Assembly (NCBI RefSeq): GCF_902459465.1
Contig: NC_047067.1
Coordinates: 18,661,680 to 18,725,679 of the forward strand
Length of the DNA stretch: 64,000 nt
Reading direction: 5' to 3'
Source: Asterias rubens
Lineage: Eukaryota > Echinodermata > Asteroidea > Forcipulatida > Asteriidae
The translations under genes were made by a program, and so were the position numbers. Positions 45,307 to 59,100 of the stretch are shown here, piece by piece. Under the pieces are notes generated by a model. The model was not told the DNA's origin. It was given only the letters and a program-made list of their open reading frames with translations, and did not search any database. The first letter of the stretch is position 1, and each line of letters starts with the position of its first letter.

Positions 45307-45677
45307 TTAAAGGCACTGGACACTATTGGTAATTACTCAAAACAGCAGAACTTTCTTGGTAAAGAGCAATGGAGAGTTCTTGGTAGTATAGAAAATTGTT
45401 AGAAACGGCTCCCTCTGAAGAAACATAGTTTTTGAGAAAGAAGTATTTCTTCACTAAAATATTTGAATTGAATTCGGATGAATTCGGAGGTCTCAAAATC
45501 AACATCTGAAAGAACATCACTTGTGCAGGAACGATATTTTTTTCTTTCATAGTTCTCTCGCAACTTTGACAACCAATTGAGTTCAAATTTTTGCAGGTTT
45601 GTTTTTATGTGCATATATGTTGAGCTACACCAAGTAAGAATACTGGTTTTTGACAATTACCAAAGGTGTCCAGGGGT
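45307..45677. mobile_element. MITE M1 copy with left TTAA
   Basis: It begins TTAA-AGGCACTGGACACTATT and ends caattaccaaaggtgtccagg. Copies at 52368-52776 and 57345 also start TTAA-AGGCA, so M1 probably shares the TTAA preference of M2. Confidence 0.75.
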
Positions 45678-45825
45678 GGATTTCACAAAGAGTTAAGACT
45701 AGTCTTATCTCGAGTTAGGAAGAGTTACTCGTCCTAACTTAGGACTAGCCATACGTTTCTTATATCCAACTCAGGTCCTAACTCTTTGTGAAATCGACCC
45801 CAGAGCCCTAAAACAAACCTGGGAG

Positions 45826-45930
45826 ACCGCCAACATTTGCGCTAGATAGCTCAGTTGATGGAACACTGGAACATTAATCTAAAGGCTCCAGGTTCACATC
45901 CAAATCTAGTAAATTTTAGTCAGTGTAAGT
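45826..45930 (+). mobile_element. Decayed SINE family C copy
   Basis: A box block gctagatagctcagttgatg and B box aggttcacatccaaatctagt are recognisable but mutated. A palindromic M4 element (45672-45805) lies directly to the left. Confidence 0.55.
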
Positions 45931-46079
45931 TATGGTGTATTTAATTTGATGTCCAAAAAATTTAAGTTTTAAATTTAAGATAATCTGCTCCACAGATTTT
46001 ATGATATTTTGGCCCATCTTTACCTGCTGCAACACAATGTTGACAATTAAATTGCGAAAGGCCCAGATATGTAAATTTG

Positions 46080-46870
46080 AAAGCTCAAAAAAGAGCTAAA
46101 TAACAACAGTTTGAAGCGTTTTTAAATATTACGCGGTATTATTCCCACTGGGGGACAACTATGCACTTTGGAAGAAACACAATTCACATTTAAATAGCTT
46201 AATGTACAACCGTTGTGTAATGAAATACTTATTGTATATATACAGGAATGGCATTTACTCTGAATTTTCAGTTAACTTTACAAGAGCCACGATTGGCCTC
46301 TACGGACTATATGACAACATCTTTTTAAAAAACTACACTGTATTTGAAGGGGGGGGGGGAGCTTGTCCCAGCCTCGCTACCATGCGCAGCGAGGGAGGGA
46401 TCTACTAGGAAACAACGCTCGTTGGCCTCCCGAGGGAGACTACTTTGCGTTCACGCTTGTTAAAAACATTCAAGCGCTTGTATGGCGCAATAGTACACGG
46501 ATGTGAAAATGTAAGTATTTTGATGCGATTCCATTTCAAATGAATCGTTAACTTTGGTTTAACTAAAGGTTGACAATTTTTACTCGAACCCAGGATGGTC
46601 GACCATTGGTTTACTACTTTGGTGGACCATTTGGAACCAGCCTTGAGCCCATGGTTTCTTCACTGGTCCCAACAGCTAGTCCAACAATGTGTAAAGCACA
46701 GAGGAGAACCAGTGACACTACAGCGAAAAGGCGGAAGGTTGACTTGACTTCCAAATGAGTCGTTCGAGTGAATGTGTCTCTGCGCATGTACGTTGCTGGT
46801 CAGTAGTCAACCACGGGTCGACTAAATGTGCCCAATTGAACAAGCTGTAGGCTCAGCTGTAGCCCTAGCT
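46080..46870. other. Intergenic DNA between sialyltransferase copy 2 and TOP2
   Basis: No gene recognised. It should contain the 3' UTR of the minus-strand TOP2 gene at its right end; no clear poly(A) signal was found. Confidence 0.4.
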
Positions 46871-46877
46871 TTGGCCG

Positions 46878-47083
46878 CCAATAGACCGATCCAGTAGGCT
46901 CAGCACGTTTGAGCAAGCACACGTGGGCCTCTCCAATGCCATTCTGCACAACTCTGCCGCCAAGCATACGCGCCAAGCATACGGGCACACATGTTGGACC
47001 TTAATTTGTCGGACTTTTGGTTGCGCAATGGGTTGTGATTGGTCAATACGCAATGGGGCGCGCTTAATGGATCGGTCTATTGG
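46878..47083. repeat. Inverted-repeat element beside the TOP2 stop codon
   Basis: The ends ccaatagaccgatcca and tggatcggtctattgg are perfect 16-bp complements about 175 nt apart. It ends 29 nt from the TOP2 stop, so it is probably part of the TOP2 3' UTR. Confidence 0.65.
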
Positions 47084-47111
47084 GACACAGCCTTAGAACC
47101 ATTCTATGAGC

Positions 47112-50100
47112 CTAATAGTCGCTATCTGAATCATCATCACCAAAGTTGTACTTGACTGATGCCTTGGCACGACCCCCTCCTCTGGCCGATGGGGGTGGAT
47201 TGCGATCCCTACGAGAGGCGAAATTCTCATCACCCGACTCGGAGTCGGAGAAATTGATCTTCTTAGTCTTGGGCTGATTGGGAAGAGAAAACAAAATAAT
47301 AGTTTTAATAAATGAAAATAAAATAATTGGCAAGCATCCTCGGACATCATCTCTCAAAAACAAAACTTATTCTTTCATGATATAATAGTTTTAATAAATG
47401 AAAATAAAATAATCGGCAAGCATCCTCGGAAATCATCTCTCAAAAACAAAACTTGTTCTTTCATGATATCCTGTAGGAAGCGTGTATGCTTTTTATACTT
47501 ATTTATCATTTATTCAATCACCTTGGCAGTTTTCCTGGGCGCCGCCTTTTTCTTTGTTTCGAATACATCCGAGTCCCCATCACCTGATCCAGACGTTGTC
47601 TTGACAGTTTTCTTAGCGGCTGGCTTCCTGGGCTTAGGTGCAGCTGGAGAAAACAAACAATTACTTACTACTTTAAAGCCATTGGACCCTTTCGGTAAAC
47701 AGTATTGTCCAAGGCCCACAACTTCTATATCAAATAACAAGCCTGTGAAAATTTAGGCTCAATCGGTCATCGGAGTCGGGAGAAAACAACGGAAAAACCC
47801 ACCCTTGTTTCCGCGCGTTTCGCCGTGTCATGACATGTGTTTACAATAAATCCGTAATTCTCGTTAACGAGAATTTATATTGTTTTGCTGTTTTCTCAAA
47901 AAGTAAAGCATTTCAGGGAATAATATTTCAAGAGAAGTCTTTCACCATTGCCTTCTGTAAACCCTGTAAGTTATTTGTAAATCGGTGAACTTTAATTTTT
48001 TTTCTGAACCGAAAGAGTCCAATGGCTTTAAAAGATATCAATATAAGTTAGTAGAGCATTGGCACGTTAATCCGGAGGTCGTTGGTTCGAATCCCACTCT
48101 AGTCAATTCTTTGTTCAACCCCAAAAATCATTTCAAAATTTACCCAGTCAGTTTCCCTTGTGGTTTATATTGATATCTGAAACAAAAAGTCGCATCCCCT
48201 TAAGGTGATCCCCTGGCTGCCGCTTCCCAGGTTGTATCGTAATTTGGGTGTGATCCCTGGCTACACGGCAGTTAACGGTTGTATGGCTTCTGACTGGCAC
48301 CCCCGAACAAAGATATTGACAAAATAGGGACACCGCCAATATAGAGCTAGATATTTTAGTTGGTAGAGCGCCGGCACGTTACTCCGGAGGTCGTTGGTTC
48401 GAATCCCACTCTAGTCAATTCTTTGTTCAACCCCAAAAATTACTTTAAAAGATGTTATAGCGTTATTTTTACCCTCTAGCAGCAATGTGTGTTAGCACGG
48501 TATACTCAGCACCTTCCCCGAGTTCCGTTCCAAAAAAACCAAACCGGCATATAACTCTTGTGGGATTCGAACCCCACGACCTTTACCAATCTACAGCAGG
48601 TGCCTTACCAACTAGAACCACCGAGATAGCCCAGTAGTTAGTAGCAGGTACTGCAGCGATTTAGTAAATGTCAAACTCAGGAAAGTACAGTAGTATACTG
48701 TTTCAAGACTCTTACCTTTAGCCTTAGCTGGTTTCTTGGCTGTTGGTTCACTGCTGTCATCACTGCTCTTCTTCGTCTTACTAATCATGTCGAGAATAGA
48801 CTTTTGCTTTGTGGCTGCAGTTAAACAAAATTAATAACAATCTTATTTCCAGTTATTTATAAAGAAACCTTAAGGGCAAATTATACCTTCGATTTTTGGA
48901 TCCGCTTGATCGTTTTAATCCTATATACATGTAGTAATAATTACAATAAAATTAACCAGACACCATACCAAATATCAAGCATACAAATATGCAACTAGAA
49001 TTGTACTTAAATCTCACACTACATCAATACACTTTATATAGTTACCCTTTGGTTTTGCAGCCGTCTTCTTTGCCGATTGTGTCAGCTTTAGTTGTTTTGA
49101 TGGGGGTGCGGATCCATCTGAATCGCTTAAAGAGTTCAAGCCTACATCTGATGGGGAAACCAAACAAAAACACACAATAATAATAATAATAACAAATTCT
49201 TATATAGCGCATTTCACAATAACCTTATCAATGCGCTTGACATTATAGTACCCTGGTCATAGGGCCAATAACACTCCTTAAATGTTTTTTGAACTCCCTT
49301 GGGAGTATACAGCCCTGAGCTGCCTGTAAGGCGCTTGTGGCTTTTCATACACAATATCAACCTCTACCCTCGCAGGTACCCGTTTATAAGCCTAGATAAC
49401 TAGTCAGTAAAGAGTATTTTTAAGGCGCATTATGAATAAATTATTCCTCAATGCGCCTAACAATAAAAACTAAAAGGCAAACAAAAAAACAAGACCAATT
49501 AAAATATAGGCTAAATACTATTAACCGAAAAAGAAAGAAAAAAAACTTTCAAAAAGATTCATCAATGTAAACAAGAGCAGATACAAATTTAAAAACATTA
49601 GAAACAACAGACCTAGATATAATACAAAGGGCCCAAACCCATAAAATGGAAATGTTAAAAACACAAGAAATTAATCCATCAATATATAAATTGAACCATG
49701 AGCAATTAGCAAATGTAAAAAATGTAAAAAGATTCAACAATGCAGACAAAACTAGATACAAATTAAAAACCATTATGAAGGCACAATTAAAATTATAAGC
49801 CAAAGCTGATGTCAAAACCATGATTATGCCCAAAGCGAAGCTGAGGGCATAGTCATTTATTCTTATTTGACAACATTCAGACCTATGAGTGGCCCCTAAA
49901 AAAAACAACCCTGAAACACTACATGGTGTTAGAATGATCATGTAACATCAAGTGATTAGCGTCACGCATTCATGCTTGTCGAATTAGGGCACCCCGTTAT
50001 TCCAGCAATTAGGCTTATCTCACATTATTGTAGTTCTACATTATTGTTGCCAAACTTAATCAGGCATGTCAAGCTTATTATAATTAAAAATATGGAGGAA

Positions 50101-53100
50101 AAAAAAGAAGGAAGAACAGCCCTGATACTTCACGACGGCAACGACGGCAATTGCCGTCGTTGCCCCTACTGATTGCCGCAATGCCCTTCAAAAAAACAAT
50201 TTTTCACGGCAATGATTGCCGTGCCCTTTTCTCATCATTGCCGCCGTGCCCTTCCTCCCGAAAACAAATTATATTCAACGTTGTCAAAGTTCGAAAATAA
50301 GCCAAAAAGTCCCGATGTCTGTGTAAATTTCACGCAACGAAATATACCCCAATTTCACGCACGTAAGGCACAACAGCAGATTTCAGGCCCGTTAGTCGTT
50401 GTTCTTTGCGTGCGACAAAAAAATACTCGAAACATCGAACGCTAGAGGGCGTTTCGGAACAGAGCGATAGCGTGAGAGTAAACGCCCTCTAGTGGTAAAA
50501 TTACGCGAACCAACGCTAAACGCCTTGAGAAAAAGACTCGCCGTGCCTTTGCATGCTGGGATAGTGGTTTCCCCCATGCTTAGTACATGTGATGTACCAT
50601 CATGTACAGCATAGTCGTCGCGCACCGCATGCATTTAGTCTGTCAACATCGTGTCAAAATGGAGCAGTTACGTGGGAATTTTAGCGTCTCTACGAAAAAC
50701 TACACAACGTGCATGACCAATAGTAGGATTACGTATGAACAAAAATTATTTAGGAATTGTGTATTGTAAGTAGTTGTTCTTTATTTTGTTGAATTAGATG
50801 AATGCTTTCTTTTTTCATTGGGTAACAGTTAGAAAATGGAAAAATTGGAAGAACTATTTTTTATAGGCAACTCGGAGGTTTTTTTTCAAACTGCCGTCGT
50901 GCCCTTCGCAACTTTTTATGATTGCCGTGATGCCCTTCCAAATTTTTGAAAATTGCCTTGGTGCCCTAAATTTTTACAAAAAGTCAAGGCAAAACTGCCG
51001 TGCCCCTTAGAAGCCGAAGTATCAGGGCTGAAGAAAAAAAAAAAGAAGAAAAAAAAGGTTTATAAAAAATCTGCCTGATGAAGAAAAGAGCAGAGACTTT
51101 TCAGGCCTGAATGATCTTCAAAATGTCATACCGTCTTGCTTCGTCTCTTTGTATCCGCTTTCATCAGCGCTATCGCTATCGCTATCAATCTTAGGTGCAG
51201 CTCTCTTGACGGGTCTCTTGGTAGGTAGGGAGAAGTCGTCTGCGTCCGAGTCAATGGCGTCGTTATCGATTGCCTCCTCCAAGTTGAAGGAGGGAGAAAG
51301 TGCCAACTCGGCAACGAAGTCATCATCATCATCCTCATCGTCGTCACTAAATGAATACTTTGCCTTCTGAGCTATAGAGTCAGAATAGTGGGGAAGAGAT
51401 GTACAAATAATGTAATATCAGTGGCCTCTAATAGAGCGCTCAGGTCCGTCAGGTATGACGCTGTACAAGCAACATATAAATACAAATACAAATGAAAGTA
51501 CAATACAACATTGACATTATATTATATTCATAAATACCTAAGACAGTTTATCCATTCTGATTGGTCGAGAGGGCGTCACGAGGGGTTGTTTGAATGGATG
51601 ATATAACACCAGTAAAAAGTGTTGAAACATGGGCGTGACACGTGAGCTTGCACCTGTGCTTATAAGACCGTTTCTTCATTCCTATTGGTCGAGAGCAACG
51701 GCTGAGACAGTTGTGCCACATCACGCGATATGCGCGACGCGCACAGCAGGAGTTGTTTACCCGAGGGCCTTGACTGGGTCTTAACATTTCATAGCTGGAG
51801 GGGTGTTGTGTTGCAAGAAATCATTGAAAAATTATAATTTTTGCATTTATTTACTTTTTGACCATAAGTGTTGATGTTTTTTGACCGAAAAAGTATTTAT
51901 GAATGGGACGTCTCGGTAAAATTATCAAGAACCAGGCCTTGTTGGGATTAAACCACTAGTTGAAAACCTCTTCACCACACATTGATTCCCTTATTGACTA
52001 ACTTTATAGGCAGACTTAAAGTTAAAGATACAGGGTAATCAGTTCAATGAAACAGAAATACAAAGTGTGCAGCAGCCGATTTCATGAAACGCTAGGATTA
52101 ATCCTAACTTAGGATGGGTTCAATGCGTCTTACGTATTTGGATACGGAACTGAACCCGTCTCAAGTCCTAAGATTAATCCTAAGTTAGGAAGAGTTTGGT
52201 GAAATCGACAGCTGATAACTTTGTGATGAGTTAATAATAATAAAAACAAAATTGGCAAATAAAATGTAGTAGATTTTTTTTTTAACAATCTACATTAAAC
52301 AACAGTTAGATGCCAAGAAAAGAATAAGTGTTTTGACACTGATGAAGGCTACCCTGTTAACTAATAATTAAAGGCAGTGGACACTATTGGTAATTACTCA
52401 AAATAATTATTATCAGAAAAACTTTCTTGATTACGAGTAATGGAGAGAGGTTTATAGTATAACAAAATGGAAGAAACAGCTCCCTCTGAAGTGACGTAGT
52501 TTTCGAGAAAGAAGTAATTTTCCACAAATTTGATTTCGAGACCTCAGATTTTAAAAAAATTAGGTCTCGAAATCAAGCATCTGAAAGCACACAACTTCGT
52601 GTGCCCAGGGAGGAAAAATGGTGCGACAAGGGTGTTTTTCTTTCATTAAAATCTCGCAACTTTAACGACCGATTGTGCTCAAATTTTCACAGGTTTGTTA
52701 CTTCATGCATATTGTTTAGATAAACCAACTGTGAAGACTAGTCTTCGACAATTACCAATAGTGTCCAGTGTCTTTGATCTTTGATTAACATAATAAAAAT
52801 GATAACCATGCAAATATTCAAATCTTGGTCAGTCCATTTCTGACTCTTGAGGAAAATTTCAACAAAGGGATTGATTCTTACCGGCAGCTCTCTTGACAAA
52901 AGGCGACTGGGGTACCTGCTTCGTTATCATCAAATCGTCCTCGTCCAGCGGCGCGTCAGAGTCGGACTCCGACCAAGCGTTTCTCTTTTTCTTTTTGGGC
53001 GAGGCCTTTGCCCTCTTCTTAGCCGTGGGTTTGAAGGTTAGGGTTTTCTGCTTCATGACCTTCTTAGTGCCACCTGAACGGGGGGTAACAACAGGAGGGC

Positions 53101-56100
53101 TTGTTTAGGCAAATGAAATCACAGGGAACGATTCCGTCCAGTAAAAAAAATATATATATATATACTGAACTTATTTTGTGCACGCTGAATGCCAATATTG
53201 GGTAGCAAAAGGTGACTTTTTGAGTAGCAACGGATACGTTTTGAGTAGCATTTTGCTCTGCTATACAAGAGAAAATCGCTCGCCTAATCAACTACTCATA
53301 AGAAGGGTGTCTCTTGGTCTTGGTCCCTGTATGCTGTAATGATTCAGCTATTGATCATTAACTTTGTACCAGACTTTTTTGGCTCCAATTTAGTTAAGAC
53401 TTTGATAAGAAAATCTCAGAAAAGTCTTCGGAAGTGTATTGAAATGTTTCCCTCCTATTACCCAGAAAAGGGCCCCTTTTCATAGAGCTGCGCAAGCAGA
53501 AAATATTGCTTAAACACCTAATAACTTTTGCTCAGGTTGACAGTTGACATTTCTTTCTAAATCTTCAACAGTGAATATGTTAAGGATACATCTGGAAGTG
53601 GGTTCCAGGGAAACAAGCCCTCCTGTAAACCCAGGTGGACTTCTACAAGTCTAGGTGACACCAAAATATGATTCTAAAAACACCATGTTTGTAAAATTAA
53701 ATTTATTCCAAAAGTATATCTCTGATCTTTGTGATATCTCATAAGATTGACAAGGTTAAAGTCATATAAAATTTTGGTTAAATATTCTTAATTTTGATTT
53801 TCAGGGCTTAGATTTCCCTCGATCGGTATACAATTTAACAACAAAATTACAAACTTATATTTGATTAGAACTCTTAATACTGACTGAAATTCTGCAGGAA
53901 GGATTAATTGCACATGTAACAAAATGTATCCGCTATTTTTATCATCATTCCAATTTAGAACATGGATAATATAAAATCACTGAGTACTTTATCGATATAA
54001 AATTACAGAGTACTTTATCGAGCATATCTGACACATCGCACAGCACATCGTAACAGATGATGCATTGTGCCGTTCAGCGAGACTCTAATTCCAGTCTGAG
54101 TGACTAAGGAACGACTTGTCGTCATGAGTGACGTAAGTTGAGGTCGGTTGAGTTGCCTTGCATAGAGAGAACCTACTGCATAGTTAGACTTGTAGACCCA
54201 GTCACAATGATAAAACCTTGTCTCGATGTAGCTGTGTAATGATCGTTTGTCGGAGAGTAATTGTGAATTTGTACAAGGGAGCAATGGAACTTGGAAATTA
54301 GTTGAGCAGCATAGTCTTTCTTGGAAGATATCTGTGAGGGTCTTCCAGTTCCCATAATGAGAGTGGCTTAAATACTTGTTTTCAAAAGTTGCATATTTAG
54401 AGGTATGGGGCACGGAAGTGGTACAAAAATTCCGGTTGGGATATGAGCAAATGTTTGCATAGGTGCTGTAGGGCCTATGAGTTGATGTCAGGGAGGAAAG
54501 GCTTGGTAGCGTACCGTTACTGACGCTAGTTGAGACTGACGTTCCTTTAGCGGCCAGACGCTGTGCTAAAGACATGGGCTCCTTCTCGGTGCTGTCGTCA
54601 AGACTGGTTGTGTCATTTGTGTCATCAGTGGCCTCTTTCTTGACGTTTGTTTTCTGTGGGGATGAGGTTCATATGAAAAGTTTAAAAATAATAATAACTA
54701 GTTTTTGTATGTAGGTAAGGTTTGAGCGTTTGTTTGGAAAAGAACCCAAAGTTGATCAGAGTGTACTGATTGAAACCTTGAGTTGTCAAACCCCACTTCT
54801 ATTCAAAACCAACACTACACAAAATAAATTTTAACAACAGATAGTTCTTGTGATTGCTTTAGCTTGGTGCACTACATACTTGGCAGCACAGGCTGTATAC
54901 TCCCCAAGCAGCCGAGATAGTTATAAAATAAATCGAGAGAAATAAAGTAAATCGAGAACTTGTGTGTAAGTCGCATATTGGGCCCTAGCAGCATCTGGTT
55001 CCGTCCGCATCCCTTTGTACAAAAAGTAATAAAAGCACTGCGGAGCCAGACTGTGCAAAAAATAGTGTAGAAGGTATGCTGTGCAAGGAGAACTTCTGTT
55101 TTAATGCTTATGTACATGTAAACTTTTGAAGCCTTGTTTTTATTCATGCAGCATGATTTTTATTTTTTATTTTAGTGATTTTTTTCATAATGACAGATAT
55201 ATTTGATTAAACAAAGAAAACCACGGATCTGCATAGTTGCATGCCTGAATATCAGAGTGCCATTAGTGTCACTGAGTGACGGATCCGAGCGCTATATAAG
55301 AAGCCACAGTTCTTTTTATTATTTCAACTCACTCTTTTCCGTCCCCCTGCCCCTCCTCCTGCCGCTGCAGTCTTCCTTATAGCCTTGGCTGCGGCGTCAA
55401 TGCGTGGTACGACACGGCGTCCGTACGGTGAGGGCTTGGTTTCCAGTTTAGGCAAGACCTTCTTACGGGGTTGTTTTTTACCGCCCTTCGTGGTGGTTGG
55501 GGCAGCAGCAGCCTCGTCATCTTTTTCTTGCTGCTCCACAATCTAAAAAAGAAAAGAAATAAGACAACTAAATTTGTTACTTATGTCTTTTGGGGTGTCG
55601 TGGCCGAGTGGATAAGAGCACTGGCGTTTCTATAAAGCGGAGTGTGGGTTCGAGTCCTGGTCGTGAAACTTGAGTCACTATAATTGCTTCTCTCCACCCA
55701 GGGGTAAATGGGTACCTGCTTGTCCAGTCAGAAGTTGATTTTACTGCCCCGAAGCTTAAATCACTAGCCTCGGTCCAGTGTTAATTAAATATAAAAATAA
55801 TAAAACACTAGTTATAAATTCTTATACATCGCATTTCACAATAACCGTATCATTGCGCTTTACATTAGCACCCTGGTCATAGGGCCAATAACATTCCTGT
55901 CATGTTTCTCAACTCTCTAGTTAGGGAGTATACAGCCCTGAGCTGCCTGTAAGGCGCTTGTGGCTTTTCATACACAATAGCAGGTACCCATTTATACCCC
56001 TGGGTGAAGAGAAGCAATTGTAGTAAAAGTATCTTGCTCAAGGACACAAGTGTCACGACCGGGATTCGAACCCACACTCCGGTGACTTAACCACCAGAAC

Positions 56101-59100
56101 TTGAATTCGATGCTCTAAACCACCCCGCCATGACACTCTACAATTACAAGCCCTACATCATACAAGCTCAGTAACTCGCAGCACCAGCTGTGTACTCCCC
56201 AGGGAGCTGAGCTGGTTTAAGGAATGAAATATATTGCCCAGTGACCGGGGTAACAATGTCAGAAGTGCTTTGGTTCACCCTTCGGACTGATAAAAAGCGC
56301 TATATAAAAATTGATAACTATTATTACCTCAAGTTGCGCCTCAAATGCAGCCAAGTCATCTCTCCATAACATAACGGGTGTCTTCCTCCTTAAGTCGCAC
56401 AGTTCTTTACCCTACACAGAGAAACATTGCAAGACAATTTTGAAATATTCATCTTAGGAAAAGATTTATCCCATTTTAACTGTTCCTTTCATTTCATTTC
56501 TGTATTCTGGTTGTGAAGCTGCTGTACGCACTGTAACACCTTGAAGGTGCTATTTGATATTATTATTTTAATTATTAATCCACCACCCTGATCAAACCCA
56601 AATTGTTCTAAAGAAGGTTAAGTATTTTCACACGAACATCAAACCCCCCTTTTAAAACAAAATTTACTCATGTTAGTTTTATTGTATATATCTATAAGGG
56701 GAAGAGAAGAAGAGGTAGCCAGCAACATCATGGATGAACGGCATCAAGAATTGGACAGGGTATGGCAGCTGCATTAAGATCAGCAGTAGATCGAGATGGT
56801 TGGCGTAGACTTGTAATGAACACACCGCAGCGCAATTTGCGCCACCTACATTCATATAGGTTTAAAATAGCTGAACAGTTCCCAACACCAAAGTTACACA
56901 TTGATTTTCAAACTAAGAGACTAAATATCAAGTGGGTGGCATTTTTTCAAGAACAAGTATCATTAAACAATTTCTTTTTTAAAAAGCCAACCTTCTCGTC
57001 TCTGTTCTTGAGTAGGTCGTCTTTCTTTTCTCTTGTCAGACTCCAAAGAGCCATTCCCAGGAGGTAGTTGTAGTCATGGCCGGCCCCTGACGAGGCGGAC
57101 GAGATCTCGCTCATGGCATCCTCTTCATTGTCCGTACCCTCGGCCTCGGCGGCTAGCTTGTTCTGCGCTTCCTTCCACATCTTGACCGGATCTGAGTCGT
57201 AGCCTCGGTGAACCAGCAGCGAGATCATCTCCTTCTTCTTCTTGTTCTCTGCAAACGGACAAGTCGGAGATAAAAAATAGTCAAATTGAAGGAAGAATTC
57301 TGTATAAGTTAGCACAGAACTGTGGCGTCCCAAGAGCATTCCTTAAAGGCACTGGACACCTTCGGTAAGTGTCAAAGACCAGTATTCTAACTTGGAGTCC
57401 TTTTGTTTTCCCTTTTAAGTTTTGTTCTAAGTCTCCATAAAGTACCGACAAAGAGCACCCTGGGAGTATATAGCCCTGAGCAGTCATGACGCTCCGAAGG
57501 CTTTTTAAAACGCAATGTCAACCTTTACCCATGCAGGTACACATTCATACCCCTTGTTCAAGGACACACGTGTCACGACCAGGGGCGGATTGCACCAAGC
57601 GGTCTTAAACTGGTCAATGCGCTATAGCCGGCTAACCTGAGACGTGCTTAGACAGTCTTTAATTATAGACCGATTGCAATAGCACGGTCTATAATTATAG
57701 CCAGTCTTAAATCTTAAGCCTGCTCTGAGCTGGCTTTAATCGGTCTTAGTTTTGGTTTTTAAAGATGGCGCTGCATTTGTTAGTTGTAGATGATTTGATA
57801 CAAAGAGCTCTACGATGAGATTTTATTTTAGAAATAGATAACACCCATTAGAGGCATAATGGTGGTGATACCTTGTATCGTAAATGTATGTTCCCAAGAG
57901 TAAAAATGATACAACTCACAGATTGGATATCCGATGATTCAAACCAAAGCAATAAGAACAATGCCATACCGCCAGTGCCTGCAGAAGTGCTAAGTATTAT
58001 GGGACATTTGTTCGTATTGCATTACTTTTCGCCAACTTATCTAAGACCGGCTTATTGCAACAGGCTTAATGACTGACTAAGCTAAGACCGTCTAAGGCAG
58101 ATAGCCGGCTACAACTGACTGGTCTCAGACTGCTGACTAAGACCGTTTTATTGCAATCCGCTCCAGGACTCAAACCCACATCCCGATGACTTAAATTAGA
58201 AAGAACTAAGAACTTGAATTCGATGCTCTTAACCGCTCTATGCATTTATTAATAACACTTTTTTTTATGAATAAAACCCTTTTTTTGTAATCAACTTTGT
58301 TGATTTTTTTTCTTCATAATCCAACAAAACTTTTTGATTTGGATCTTTCAACTTACCAATGACGATCGTTCCTTCGATCTTCTCCATAATGAATCGAGCC
58401 TGGTTGTTGAGTTTGCTAGACTCCGCCTCAAGTATCCCTTCAAGGTAATCTTTACGACGAATGTACATATGCAGGCGAAGCTCATAAAAATCTTTCAGAA
58501 TATCACAAACGTCAGTGTACTTTTTGATGCAGCCATGCTGGTCAAACATAACCTGATGTTTACAAATAAACATAACAACATAGGTTGGATAAAAAATGAG
58601 CAAGCCTAAAGACAAGGTTACAAATAAATTTTGATGTATTTATTGCTACAGGGAATAGTGTTGTGTAACTTACCATACTGTTAGATGGTGTCATGGTTGT
58701 AGTGTTGTGAGGCTTAACATACTGTTGGATTGTGTCATGGTTGTAGTGTTGTGAGGCTTACCATACTGTTGGATTGTGTCATGGTTGTAGTGTTGTGAGG
58801 CTTACCATACTGTTGGATTGTGTCATGTTGTAGCGTTGTGCGACAAACCATGCTGTTGGATTGTGTCATGGTTGTAGTGTTGTGTGGCTTACCATACTGT
58901 TAGATGGTGTCATGTTGTAGTGTTGTGAGGCTTAACATACTGTTGGATTGTGTCATGGTTGTAGTGTTGTGAGGCTTACCATACTGTTGGATTGTGTCAT
59001 GGTTGTAGTGTTGTGAGGCTTACCATATTGTTGGATTGTGTCATGTTGTAGCGTTGTGCGACAAACCATGCTGTTGGATTGTGTCATGGTTGTAGTGTTG

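Noticed and set aside
51132-51366. TOP2 exon starting at AAGGCA (51366)
   Set aside because: That acceptor puts the joined reading out of frame; the upstream tatag acceptor (exon from 51371) gives a correct phase.
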